Assembly (NCBI GenBank): GCA_000733355.1
Contig: JNVV01000015.1
Coordinates: 478,663 to 542,662 of the forward strand
Reading direction: 5' to 3'
Source of the DNA: Falciphora oryzae
Lineage: Eukaryota > Ascomycota > Sordariomycetes > Magnaporthales > Magnaporthaceae
DNA length: 64,000 nt
In this document: positions 42,501 through 54,502 of the stretch, piece by piece
Layout of the letters: every line of letters begins with the position of its first letter
How positions within the stretch are numbered: position 1 is the first letter of the stretch
The notes under the pieces: model-generated
Databases searched by the model: none
Seen by the model: the letters and a program-made list of their open reading frames with translations, nothing else
Told to the model about the DNA's origin: nothing
Program-made: the position numbers and the translations under genes

Positions 42501-45500
42501 GGAGTTAACGCTCTGGAGCTTTGAAAACGCCCGCTTTTGATTGGCGCTCATCGGAGGTTGACATCCCGCCAACTTTTTTTTTCTCTTCACCCCGCGCGGC
42601 ACACTCACCACACCCCGGCTAGCGAGCAGGGATGCCAGGACCCCTGTCATGCGGGCAACGCGCCGACATGGGGGACCCCCTGTCGCCTTTTGCAGCCGGG
42701 TGTGGGGTGCGTGCACGTCTACGGCTTTATTGACAGTCGACCACCGAGCGAATTTCTGTTACAAGACAAATACTCGTCTTCACATCTTCGGGCAGCCATC
42801 CTCAGCATCCACTGGTCTGGTACCGTGGTATGGAAGCTGCTGGCAGTCTGCATGCATGCACGCGATACCCTGGTAATGGTCGCAAACCTGGCTGCCTTCC
42901 AGGGAAGAGCCAATCTGATTAGCAGCCATAAAATGCCATGCTTGGGAGAGGCTGCAGGACCTCGCCGCAACCGGCCATGAGAGACGCCAGATCCGACCCG
43001 ATTTCTGCCGCCGACAGCTAATACGCGAGATCTGTCACTTGGCATGTCGCAGGACCGCACGTCAGGCACAAGTCGGTGTGCAGAGTAGAGGGTTGGCAGT
43101 CACGCAGTCTCTTCAACCACCAGCACAGAAAATGGTGATCGAGGTGATCAGCAGCTCGAACCGGCCACCGCCAAGGAGGGTGTGGCATCTCGGCCTGGGT
43201 ACGCAAACATGGGTCCATTCGGAGCCTGCCCTGCCCGGGCTTCTGTATGCGTCACAAGCCAAGACCCGTGCTACCAGTGGCGGCTTTCTCCTTCATGGCT
43301 GACTGGCTGGTTGACGGGCGTACTGGGTGGGAAAGGCGGAATTGCATGTGGCGTGCCACGGTAACGACGAATGGCTCATCGTCTACAGCTACTGGCGTTG
43401 TGGCAGTCTACGGTGTGTTGCTGCATATCCTTGCGTGGAACGGCATGGCCTTGTCGAGGCATGTGCTAATGACTTTCCACTCGGGTGGTGTGAGGATGAA
43501 GTAGAGCCGTACGATGACCGCTCTCCATCGTCAACCGCTGCTGGCGGTGCTTGTTTCTCGTTTTTCCCGCAAGCCTGAACTGCCTGTGGAAGCCTGGGGA
43601 AGCAAGATAGATGAATGTAAAGTGGTCACTGGTAATAAACGACGACAACGGCGTGTTAGAGTTTTGTCGTTCGGAGTGCCCCGGAGCCGGAAGCTGAAAG
43701 GTCTTCACAGCCAGCCGAAGCCTGAGGTCAGAGGCGGTGTTTGCACTGAGGCTTGTTTGATGGTGGTGGGACCACCCCCAACCCACCCACCCCAATTGCC
43801 CGAGCTGCTGAGATCTGCCCCCACCAGCACCCCACTTCCCAGATGAGCTTCGCCTGTGGCAGGGAGGAGCAACGCGGTGCTCTTGCGGTTCCGTAGCCGG
43901 CCAAAATTTTCACCCTCTTCGTTTTGTTGCATTGCTGCCCTCCATTCCTTGGCCCGCTCGTCACGTCCATCCCTGGACCCTGCTCCTTTTTTGGCCCGTT
44001 CACCTCAGCGCTCCACCGCCCTCCATCCGACGTCCCCTCCGACTCGGGCGACTTTCCAAACCACTCGACTAGACTGGCCCAGGCAGAGCGGCTTGGCCAG
44101 GCCACCTTGGTCTTTCATAAACCCTCTCACCCCCCCTCCATCCCTCCAGAGCACACTCGTTCCCTTTCTCTCCTACCCTTCACGCACCCGCGACTTCTTC
44201 GACTACACGGACGCCTTGACTCGTGGCTCCGTCCCATCAGGAACCCATCGCTCGCGACAACACCGTCAAGAGACACCAGAGACACCTACCGAAGACCCGA
44301 AGCGAATACCCAACCTGCGTTTCACTTAGACTCTGCAAGCCGTCGGTTGGCGACGGCGAAGCACGGATACAACTGCCACAGGAGCGAGCAGGTAAGTCAA
44401 GTCTAGACCTGGTGTTTGTGTTGCCCGCGGCCCCTGAGGCTGTCATTCTGCGCTCTCGTCGCCCGCCGTGAATACACGACTTGGCCCTCAGAGACAGGCG
44501 TGGTGCGAGTGTACACTTGGAAGAGACGTCGAACACACAGCAGCATATTTTGTTTTTGCCCCTCCAGTCCTTTTTTTTTTCATGTGCTCCGGTGGAGCGA
44601 TCGCCCACTAGCAAGCACCAGCCTGGGGGCTGCATACATACGCCAATGCGACGTCATCTTTTTTGCGACGGCGAACCCTAGCAACGGCTCGACCATCCCT
44701 GCGAGTCTGATCTCCAGCCGTCGAAGCCCCCTGCAAGCGACATGAGCCGGGGAAAACTAGAGGCGTGGTGCCATGGGGCGCACATAATCCAGGCAAGAAA
44801 GAAAAAAGGCGACAAAAAGAGGAAAACAAAATGAGGGGACTTGCTGCGGGCTGCGGGCATGTCTCCGGCTGGCACGAGGATGCATGGAGCGAGCCCCTTG
44901 GTCTGAAAACCCCACGGCGAGCAGTAGGCCAACGACAAGAGGCCTGCTGCAGTAGGCTGGAACCTTGTCCAAACCACCAAGGCGACCATGCCAAAAACTC
45001 TCTGCCACTACCCCGCCCGCCTATCGCCCCCGGCTCATCATCCCGCTCCCCACCCGCGGCTCCCACAGCGGCCGAGCGCACCACACCAACTCGCTTCGCT
45101 AGCTCCAAGCTCCAGGCAAGCCTGCCATGACACGACACATGGAGGGGGAGACTTCTCGTTGCAGCTGCGAGATAGAGCCCAGTCCTCCCTATCGCCCTAT
45201 CAGGACTCTAGATCCAAGCCGCATGCCGAGTGCATCGGGGATCGTCCTCATTGGACCCCGTCGTATCATATCCCACGCACAGCGCTCCGGCCCTTCTTCG
45301 CTCACTAAGAGAGCCTGACGTTGTGTGCGTGTGGACGTGCCTCGGGTTAGCGACAGAGCCGGCAGAGGTTGATTTCGCAAGCGGAGAGAAGGCGGACAGC
45401 GGGAGCCGATCGTCGCGGCACAATTGGCTGGCTCCTATCTTGCCGCCGCACATCGCATATTGCTGCTGCGTCGCCGGCGCCTTCTGCTGAACTTCGCGGG

Positions 45501-46225
45501 GGTTATAAACCGTCGTTGGCCTGCAATCCCTTGGCCCAGCTTCTTCGCTCTTTTCCGTCCGCTCTTCCGGTGATCCCAGCCTGTGTCACTACCCGCCACT
45601 CGTCAACTTCCGTCTCTGCGCATACTCAGCCAGACAAACGCAATCACGCCGTCAGTGTATGCTGCGAGTGTGCAGGCCGCCTGCCGTCAACAGCTGCCTA
45701 CCGCCCGGAGGCGTCCCAATTGACCGGCGCTTACTGCTCACGGGTTGCCTGCCGTGTCAGGGTCATTCCTGGTCTTCTGACCTGGGGGTCTCCTTGGTCC
45801 GTGACCCGATGCAGATCGGACGGTCGAGGACCGACCAGGGGGCATCCTCAGCCTGCTCGCTCTTGACACACTCCCTTCGCCTACGCAACCCTCTCCACCA
45901 GCTTCTTTGCCGCGGCTATTGCTGCTGAAGCTAGTCTTCATCACCCCGCATTTGCTAGACACCCATGATCACCTCCCACTCGTCTGCCCTTTTATTGGCG
46001 TTCCACGCTCTCTCTTATCTGCTCTGCCTGCTCTTTTTTCTTGTCTAGGCCAATTGTCTGCCGAGGCAACAAACACTACATAGCCACTAACAGATCCCCT
46101 CCAGAAGCGGCGATCACGTCGTTATCTATCCTCTCAGCGCACGTTATATACAATCTTCAGCCCCTGACCTCGGACCTGCGCCCACGAACGTCGCCTCTCT
46201 CCGGACTCGCGACAGCTCGCCTAGC
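39591..46225. other. 6.6-kb region without a recognised gene, upstream of glutamate synthase
   Basis: No open frame here shows a family, and the longer ones (39757-40542 minus, 39967-40578 plus) overlap each other. Promoter-like C/T-rich tracts occur at 43940-44230 and around 45530-45640, with a TATAAA at 45504-45509. A strong donor-like GTAAGT lies at 44392, so a long spliced 5' UTR or a non-coding transcript is possible. The rest is unexplained. Confidence 0.45.
46015..46127. promoter_or_regulatory. two GATA-type sites upstream of glutamate synthase
   Basis: TTATCT (AGATAA on the minus strand) occurs at 46015-46020 and 46122-46127, about 210 and 100 bp before the start codon. Such HGATAR sites are bound by AreA/Nit2-type nitrogen regulators, which would fit an ammonium-assimilation gene. 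The motif is short and may be by chance or lie in the 5' UTR. Confidence 0.3.
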
Positions 46226-49200
46226 ATGGGCCTGACGGCGGAGTTCGACGACCGACAAACACACATCGAGGCTGAGTCCACGGAATACCATCCCTATGAA
46301 TACCAGTCGGAGAACAACTCCTCCTGGGCGGGTGCCCTTCCGGTGAAGCAGTACGTACCTCTTTCCTTCCCTGACTTTTGACATCATGGCAATGTCATAT
46401 GCAAGATCGCGTTCAGATGAGAAACAGGGCCGCTGACTCGATTTCACACAGGGGCTTGTACGATCCGGACCTCGAGAAGGATGCCTGCGGTGTTGGCTTT
46501 GCTTGGTAAGATCGCGAATGAGGCGGCTTCGTGTCCTCCCTCAAACCCTCCGGGCCTCGTACTAACCATGCGATACAGCCACATTAAGGGCAAGCCGAGT
46601 CACAAAATCGTTAGCGATGGTGAGTTTCTACCTGTTCCCGAGCCACTCCTTATCTTGGTAGGTATCGGCTTGGTTGCTGACTGGTTCATCTGTATCCAGC
46701 GCGCAACCTGCTGTGCAACATGACCCATCGGGGTGCCGTTGGGTCTGATGCTCGAGATGGCGATGGCGCTGGTGTCATGACCTCGATCCCGCACAAGTTC
46801 TTTATCAAGAACTTTGAGCGCGAGGTGGATATCAAGCTGCCCCCTCTGGGCCAGTACGCTGTTGGAAACCTGTTCTTTAAGCCTGACGCGGAGACTCTGC
46901 AGGAGTCCAAGCGGCAGTTGGAAGAAATTGCCGAGACACTTGGCCTCCGGGTCCTGGGATGGCGAGAGCCTCCCGTGGACTCGAGCCTCCTTGGACCCGC
47001 CGCGAAGTCGAGGGAGCCCATAATTATGCAACCTTTCGTGGTGCTTGCGTTGGCTTATGGTCCCGGAAATGCCCCTGAGACGACCGACTCCCAGGAGTTC
47101 GACGAGAGGCTGTTTGAGAGGCAGCTGTACGTCCTGCGGAAGCGGGCTACACATACCGTCGGCCTCCACAATTGGTTCTACATCTGCTCCTTGTCGAACA
47201 AGAACATTGTCTACAAGGGCCAGTTAGCTCCTGTCCAGGTCTACCAGTATTATCATGATTTGGTCAATGCGGACTACGAGGCGCACTTTGCGCTGGTGCA
47301 CTCGCGCTTCTCTACCAACACTTTCCCCTCCTGGGACCGCGCTCAGCCGCTTCGCTGGGCTGCTCACAACGGTAAGTTGCCGCCGCCCCAGGGCCCAGGG
47401 CTCGTCAAGGCTCCGTTCGCCCTTCGCGCATGCGAAATGCGGACGCCGCAAGTAAGTTGTTGGGACCCCCGATGTCTAATGTGCATGGTGTATACGTACA
47501 GGTGAAATCAACACCCTTCGTGGCAATAAGAACTGGATGCGTGCCCGCGAAGGTGTCATGCAGTCTGGAATTTTCGGTGACGAGCTCGAGCTGCTTTACC
47601 CCGTCGTCGAGGATGGCGGTTCTGACTCGGCCGCGTTCGACAACGTGCTCGAGCTCCTGACCATCAACGGCGTCCTGTCTCTCCCTGAGGCTGTCATGCT
47701 CATGGTGCCCGAGGCCTGGCAGGGCAACAACCAGATGGACCCCAAGAAAGCGGCATTCTACGAGTGGGCTGCGTGCCAGATGGAGCCTTGGGACGGCCCG
47801 GCTCTGTTCACTTTTGCTGACGGCCGCTTCTGCGGTGCCAACCTCGACCGTAACGGTCTGAGGCCCTGCCGTTTCTACGTCATGGACGATGACCGCATCA
47901 TTTGCGCATCCGAGGTCGGCACCATGCCCATCGATCCCGAGAGCGTCATCCAGAAGGGTCGTCTGCAGCCTGGCCGCATGCTTCTTGTCGACACCGTCGC
48001 CGGGCGCATCATTGATGACAGTGAGCTCAAGGCCACGGTTGCCAACCGCCAGGACTTCCGCGCGTGGCTGGACAAGGAGCTCGTTACGCTGCCAAATGTT
48101 CTGGACACGCTCACCCAGGACAAGTCGGTCGAGTTGGAGGCCAAGCCCGACGCTGTCTCGATCCAGGATGACAAGCTGCTGCATGCGTTTGGCTACACTT
48201 TCGAGCAGGTCAGCCTGCTTCTTGCCCCTATGGCGCAAGATGAGAAGGAGGCCCTCGGGTCCATGGGCAACGACTCTCCGCTCGCTTGCTTGTCTCAGGC
48301 ACCTCGTCTGCTCTATGAGTACTTCAGGCAGCTCTTCGCCCAGGTCACCAACCCGCCCATCGACCCCATCCGGGAGTCCATCGTCATGTCCCTGGAGTGT
48401 TACGTCGGCCCTCAGGGCAACCTGCTCGAGATGGACCCATCGCAGTGCGGCCGACTGCTGCTGCCCAGCCCCATTCTCTCTATCCCCGAGTTCAACGCCA
48501 TCAAGAACATGACCAAGCTCCGCCCCGAGTGGACTGTCAAGACCATTGACATCACCTTCCCCAAGAAGGACGGTGTTGACGGCTACCTGAGGCACCTCGA
48601 CTACATCTGCAACGAGACCACGTCTGCTATCGAGAACAGGGACCGCATAATCGTGCTTTCGGACCGCAACACCTCGGCCGACCGCGTGCCCGTCTCGGCC
48701 CTGCTGGCCTCGGGTATGGTTCACCACCACCTTGTCAGCAATAAGTGGCGGTCGATGGCTGCCATTGTTGTCGAGACAGCCGAGGCCCGCGAGGTCCACC
48801 ACATGTGTGTCCTCCTGGGCTATGGTGCCGACGCCATCAACCCCTATCTGGCCATGGAGTGCATCCTGAAGCTCAACCGCGAGAAGCTCATCAAGAAGAA
48901 GATCACCGACGAGATGCTCATCCACAACTACAAGCACTCGTGCGATGGCGGCATCCTCAAGGTCATGAGCAAGATGGGTATTTCAACCCTGGCCAGCTAC
49001 AAGGGCGCCCAGATCTTCGAAGCTCTCGGTGTCGACGACACCGTGGTTGAGCGTTGCTTCAAGGGAACCGCTTCGCGTATCAAGGGCGTGACCTTTGAGA
49101 TCATCGCCCAGGATGCTTTCCGCTTCCATGAGCGCGGTTTCCCCTCGCGCTACACCGTCGGCGTTCCTGGCCTGATAGAGTCCGGCGAATACCACTGGCG

Positions 49201-52200
49201 TGATGGTGGCGAGGCTCACATCAACGACCCGACAGCTATTGCCAACATCCAGGATGCCGTGCGCAACAAGAACGACAAGTCGTACGAGGCCTACTCAAAG
49301 ACCGAGTACGAACAGATCAAGGCCTGCACACTCCGCGGTATGCTTGATTTCAAGTTCGAGGAGTGCACCCCGGTGCCCATCGACCAGGTCGAGCCCTGGA
49401 CCGAGATCGTCCGCCGCTTCTGCACGGGTGCCATGTCATACGGTTCCATCTCTATGGAGTCGCACTCGACCCTGGCCGTGGCCATGAACCGCCTTGGCGG
49501 CAAGTCTAACACGGGTGAGGGTGGTGAGGATCCCGAGCGGTCCCAGGTCATGTCCAACGGCGATACTATGCGGTCCGCCATCAAGCAGGTGGCCTCGGGC
49601 CGTTTCGGCGTCACCTCTGCCTATCTTGCCGACTCTGACGAGCTCCAGATCAAGATGGCTCAGGGCGCCAAGCCTGGCGAGGGCGGCGAGCTGCCCGGCC
49701 ACAAGGTGTCCAAGTCGATCGCCAGGACGCGGCACTCGACCCCTGGCGTCGGTCTGATCTCGCCCCCACCGCACCACGACATCTACTCCATCGAGGACCT
49801 GAAGCAGCTGATCTACGATCTGAAGTGCTCCAGCCCACGCTCTCGCGTCTCGGTCAAGCTCGTGTCCGAGACGGGTGTCGGTATTGTCGCTTCGGGCGTG
49901 GCCAAGGCCAAGGCTGACCACATTCTTATCTCGGGCCACGACGGTGGCACGGGAGCCTCGCGCTGGACCGGTATCAAGTACGCCGGTCTCCCCTGGGAGC
50001 TCGGCCTCGCCGAGACGCACCAGACGCTGGTGCTGAACGACCTGCGTGGCCGTGTCGTCGTGCAGACGGATGGTCAGATCCGCACTGGCCGTGATGTCGC
50101 CATCGCCTGCCTGCTTGGTGCTGAGGAATGGGGCTTTGCTACCACTCCTCTGATCGCCATGGGCTGTATATTCATGCGAAAGTGTCATGTACGACGATTT
50201 CCTGTTCCTGTTCCTGTTCCTTTTTCCCTTCCTTTTTCCCTTCCTTTTTCCCTTCCTTTTTCCCTTCCTTTTTCCCTTCCTTTTTCCCTTCCTTTTTCCC
50301 TTCCTTTTTCTCTTCCCTTTTCCCTTCCACGTTCCCCCTTTCCAAGCCCCGCTTTTTCTAGTCCCCGGGTTTTCCAGTCTCTCTCCATACTTTCAAATAT
50401 TGTCAACTAACATGGGCTGTCTCATAGCTGAACACATGCCCCGTGGGTATTGCCACCCAGGACCCCGAGCTGCGGAAGAAGTTCAAGGGCACGCCAGAGC
50501 ATGTTATCAACTTTTTCTACTACATTGCCAATGAGCTGCGTGCCATCATGGCCAAGCTCGGCTTCCGCACGATCAACGAGATGGTCGGGCACGCCGAGAT
50601 GCTCAGGGTCCGGGATGACCTGCGCACGAACAAGACGGAGAACATCGATCTCTCCCTGATCTTGACGCCCGCGCACAAGCTGCGGCCTGGCGTTGCCACT
50701 TTCAATGTTCGCAAACAGGATCACAGGCTCTACGTCCGCCTCGACAACAAGCTCATCTCCGAGTCCGAGCTGACCCTTGACAAGGGCCTGCCGTCTCGTA
50801 TCGAGTGCGATGTGGTCAACACTGACCGTGCGATGGGAACGTCTCTGTCCTACCACATCTCCAAGCGCTACGGCGAGGCCGGCTTGCCCATGGACACTGT
50901 CCACGTCAACATCAAGGGGTCGGCTGGCCAGTCGTTTGGTGCCTTCTTGGCGCCCGGTGTGACTCTGGAGCTGGAGGGTGATTCGAACGACTACGTGGGC
51001 AAGGGATTGTCTGGCGGTAGGCTGATCATCTACCCTCCTCGCTCTGCTGTCTTCAAGGCCGAGGAGAACGTCATTATCGGCAACACCTGTCTGTATGGAG
51101 CCACTAGCGGTGCCTGCTTCTTCCGTGGTGTTGCCGCCGAACGCTTTGCTGTTCGCAACTCGGGTGCCACTGCCGTCGTTGAGGGCGTTGGTGACCACGG
51201 TTGCGAGTACATGACTGGTGGTCGCGTCGTGGTGCTCGGCAGCACCGGCCGCAACTTCGCGGCTGGTATGTCTGGCGGTATCGCGTACGTGCTTGATATT
51301 CACCACGACTTTATGTCCAAACTCAATATGGAGATGGTTGAAGCCTCGAGCCTGGAAGACCCCGAGGAGATTGCCTACGTGCGCGGTCTCATCGAGGACC
51401 ACCACCACTACACCGGCTCAGAGCTGGCGGCCCGCATCCTTGTGGACTTCAACCGCGCGCTGCCCCGCTTCATCAAAGTCCTCCCAGTCGACTACAAGCG
51501 CGTGCTCCAGGAGGAGGCGGCTAAGGCTGCCGAGGCCAAGCGTGCCGAGTACAGCCTTCCTGTCGTCTCGGGCGTGGCCAGCAAGGACAAGCACGAGAAG
51601 CCGGCCAAGCTGCAGGACATCGAGGAGACGGTCAACGACGCGGCTGCCGACAAGAAGAAGGCGCTCGTCCTGGACAAGACCAAGGGCTTCATGAAGTACG
51701 GCCGGCGCAACGAGAAGTACCGCAGCGCCAAGACGCGGACCAAGGACTGGGCCGAGATCTCGAGCCGTCTGGACGAGGACGAGCTCAAGTACCAGACAGC
51801 GCGCTGCATGGACTGCGGTGTCCCCTTCTGCCAGTCCGACACGGGCTGCCCCATCTCCAACATTATCCCGAAGTGGAACGAACTGGTGTTTCGGTACAGT
51901 CTCTCTCCTGTTCCTGTTCCTTTTTCCCTTCCTTTATGTTTTTCGGTTTAACAGATCGGATCTATTTCTAACCTTTCTTCGTTCTGTACATCTAGGAACC
52001 AGTGGCGTGACGCGCTCAACAGGTTGTTGATGACAAATAATTTCCCGGAGTTCACGGGACGCGTCTGCCCGGCCCCTTGCGAAGGCGCCTGCGTTCTCGG
52101 CATCAACGAGGAGCCGGTTGGCATCAAGTCGATCGAGTGCGCCATCATCGACCGTGGTTTCGAAAAGGGCTGGATGGTTCCCCAGCCGCCAAAGGTCCGC

Positions 52201-53381
52201 ACGGGCAAGAAGGTGGCCATTATTGGCTCTGGTCCCGCCGGTCTGGCTGCTGCCGATCAGCTCAACAAGGCCGGCCACCTGGTCACGGTGTACGAGCGTG
52301 CAGACCGCCTTGGTGGCCTGCTCATGTATGGTATCCCCAACATGAAGCTCGACAAGCGCATCGTCAAGCGGCGGACAGACTTCATGGAGGCCGAGGGTAT
52401 CGTGTTCAAGACGGGCGTGGATGTCGGCAAGGATGTGGCTCTCAGGGTCCTCCGGTCGATGAACGACGCTGTCATCATCTGCACGGGCGCCACGGTCGCG
52501 CGTGACCTACCAATCAAGGGCCGCAACCTCGATGGCGTGCACTTCGCCATGGAGTTCTTGCACAAGAACACCAAGTCTCTCCTCGACTCTGAGCTGGCGG
52601 ACAACGCGTACATCTCGGCCAAGGACAAGAACGTCGTGGTTATTGGCGGTGGTGACACGGGCAATGACTGCATCGGAACGTCGGTGCGGCACGGGGCCAA
52701 GTCGGTCATCAACTTCGAGCTGCTGCCGCAGCCACCGCCGGAGCGGGCCAACGACAACCCGTGGCCGCAGTGGCCGCGCATCTACCGGGTGGACTACGGC
52801 CACTCGGAGGTGCGGCAGCACCAGGGCAAGGACCCGCGCGAGTTCTGCATCATGTCGGAGGAGTTTGTCGACGACGGCGAGGGCAAGGTCAAGGGCATCA
52901 ACACGGTCCGGGTCGAGTGGACCAAGTCGGCCTCGGGCGGCTGGGACATGAAGAAGGTGGAGGGCTCGCAGCAGTTCTTCCCCGCGGACCTGGTGCTGCT
53001 CTCGATGGGCTTCCTGGGCCCCGAGGCGCGCGTGCTCGGCAACGAGATCGAGAAGGACGCGCGCAAGAACGTCAAGACGCCGCCGGGCAAGTACTGCACC
53101 AACGTTGATGGCGTCTTTGCCGCCGGAGACTGCCGTCGTGGCCAGTCTCTGATTGTCTGGTAAGTTTGTTTGCTTTGCTTGTCTCGTGATTCCGGTGATG
53201 GAGAGTTGTTGGAACAATTGCTAACGCAGGTAAAAATTTCAGGGGCATCAACGAGGGCAGGCAAGCAGCCCGCGAGGTCGATCTATACCTGGAGAAGTGC
53301 ACCAGCCTTCCCGTCACGGGCGGCATCGTCAAGCGCACGGCTCAGGAGATCTTCAGCGTTGTTCCGCCTGTTTCTGCCTAA
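46226..53381 (+). CDS. glt1: NADH-dependent glutamate synthase (GOGAT)
   Basis: Makes two glutamates from glutamine and 2-oxoglutarate using NADH; central to ammonium assimilation. Eight exons: 46226-46350, 46452-46505, 46579-46619, 46700-47371, 47502-50188, 50428-51893, 51996-53159, 53243-53381; 2115 aa, the usual fused alpha-beta length. A propeptide precedes the catalytic Cys54 (DACGVGFA) of the class-II amidotransferase domain ([28 protein letters not shown]). The synthase domain has [30 protein letters not shown] and HDGGTGAS. The 3Fe-4S ligands are Cys1186, Cys1192 and Cys1197, split by intron 5. The beta region starts near 1640 with [10 protein letters not shown] and [12 protein letters not shown] cysteine clusters, an FAD motif (GSGPAGLAA, about 1759) and an NADH motif ([10 protein letters not shown], about 1898). 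All frames join cleanly. Confidence 0.97.
50189..50427 (+). other. intron 5 of glt1 with minisatellite
   Basis: 239 bp, donor GTACGA, branch CAACTAACA, acceptor CATAG. It interrupts the codons of the 3Fe-4S cysteine motif. It carries a 12-bp tandem repeat and stays open in the preceding exon's frame until a stop at 50408-50410, so retention would give a truncated protein with a Phe-Ser-Leu-Pro repeat tail. Confidence 0.9.
50221..50316 (+). repeat. 12-bp minisatellite (TTTTTCCCTTCC), about 8 units
   Basis: Seven perfect units (50221-50304) and one variant (50305-50316), lying wholly within intron 5 of glt1. Confidence 0.95.
51894..51995 (+). other. intron 6 of glt1 sharing a 26-mer with intron 5
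   Basis: 102 bp, GTACAG to TCTAG with a TCTAAC branch. Positions 51907-51932 are identical to 50207-50232 of intron 5, including one copy of the 12-bp unit. Confidence 0.85.
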
Positions 53382-54502
53382 GGCGAGCGATATGCTTGTC
53401 TCTTTTCTTTCTCGTTGTTCTCCAGGATGCGGCTGGCGCAAAGTGTTGTCGTTTTGGCGAAGCCTTCAGGAACAGTATTTTTGCTTTGCTCGTCGAGTTG
53501 TTTTCTCTCGGACGTTATGTTTCCAATTTGATGATACCAAAGGGGAGCACATTTTATGTAATCAAAATAAAAAGAATTACCAATTCACGTCCGATTAGGT
53601 ATGTACAACCGGGACAAAAGTACCGCTCACTTTTCAATATTTCACCCCACGTCCGGAATCCACCCCCCATTTCAACGCAAGCCTGCACAATCAATTCTGT
53701 TTCAATTAATACGAAAATTTGGGATATAGAAAAACAGTGACAGCAAATTCCGTGGGTATTTTTTCCACTATTTTATGTACCACTCTTCCGCATTTGCGTT
53801 GGTAGGATTGATGAGAACGCGTCGCGGGATTGTGGGGCTAAAAAAAATCGAAGCGATACTTTTGTCTTCCCCACTGTATATGATTGTGCACTCTTGCAGG
53901 TACAGGTCGGCGCCAGTAGTGCTGCACGAAACCAGCATGCGGAGTGGTTCACTTTACCCCTGAACTAGAAAACAGATGCGCCGGAATTGACATGCAGTCA
54001 GAGTGGAGGGCGAAAAAAGTCCCCGGAATTTACCCCTGACAAGAAGATTCACAATTGGCAGAGACAGAATGATTTGCAAGCAGAAGCCCAACGACAGCCA
54101 TGCCAGCGATAACTCTTCCTCCGATTTTGCCATCAGGCCGTATTAGGCTCACAGGAAAGTGCTGGCAATTCGGACCCAGCTTTCCGGGCTCGCGCCTCCC
54201 TGCTTGTCGCATTTCCTTCAGCTGTTTCCACTGCCGATGAGGGCAGTTCGAACCCAATGCGTTCCGTTGGGGTAGCAAGACGAGATCACATAACGGAAAT
54301 TTAGACCGGGCCCACGACCACTAGAAAACAGATTCACTCGCGTTGACATGCGGTGGTCACAGGGTCCAGAGGTCGGCGGCATCTCCTAACGCAGGGCTGT
54401 TGAGAAGCCCGCATTTACATCCCGTCTTTGGCAGCGAGCGAAAGTTGGTTGATGACTGAAGAAAATAGCTAGGTTGTTAGATGGCGATGGAGGGAGCCGC
54501 TC
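53382..54502. other. convergent intergenic region
   Basis: 3' flanks of glt1 and of the HET gene. AT-rich between 53530 and 53830. No coding evidence. Confidence 0.5.

Noticed and set aside
47405..48937. Minus-strand frame of 510 codons
   Set aside because: Antisense of glutamate synthase exon 5.
54246..54260. TTCGAACCC element reminiscent of a tRNA T-loop
   Set aside because: No acceptor, D or anticodon stems can be folded around it; no tRNA genes were found in the window.
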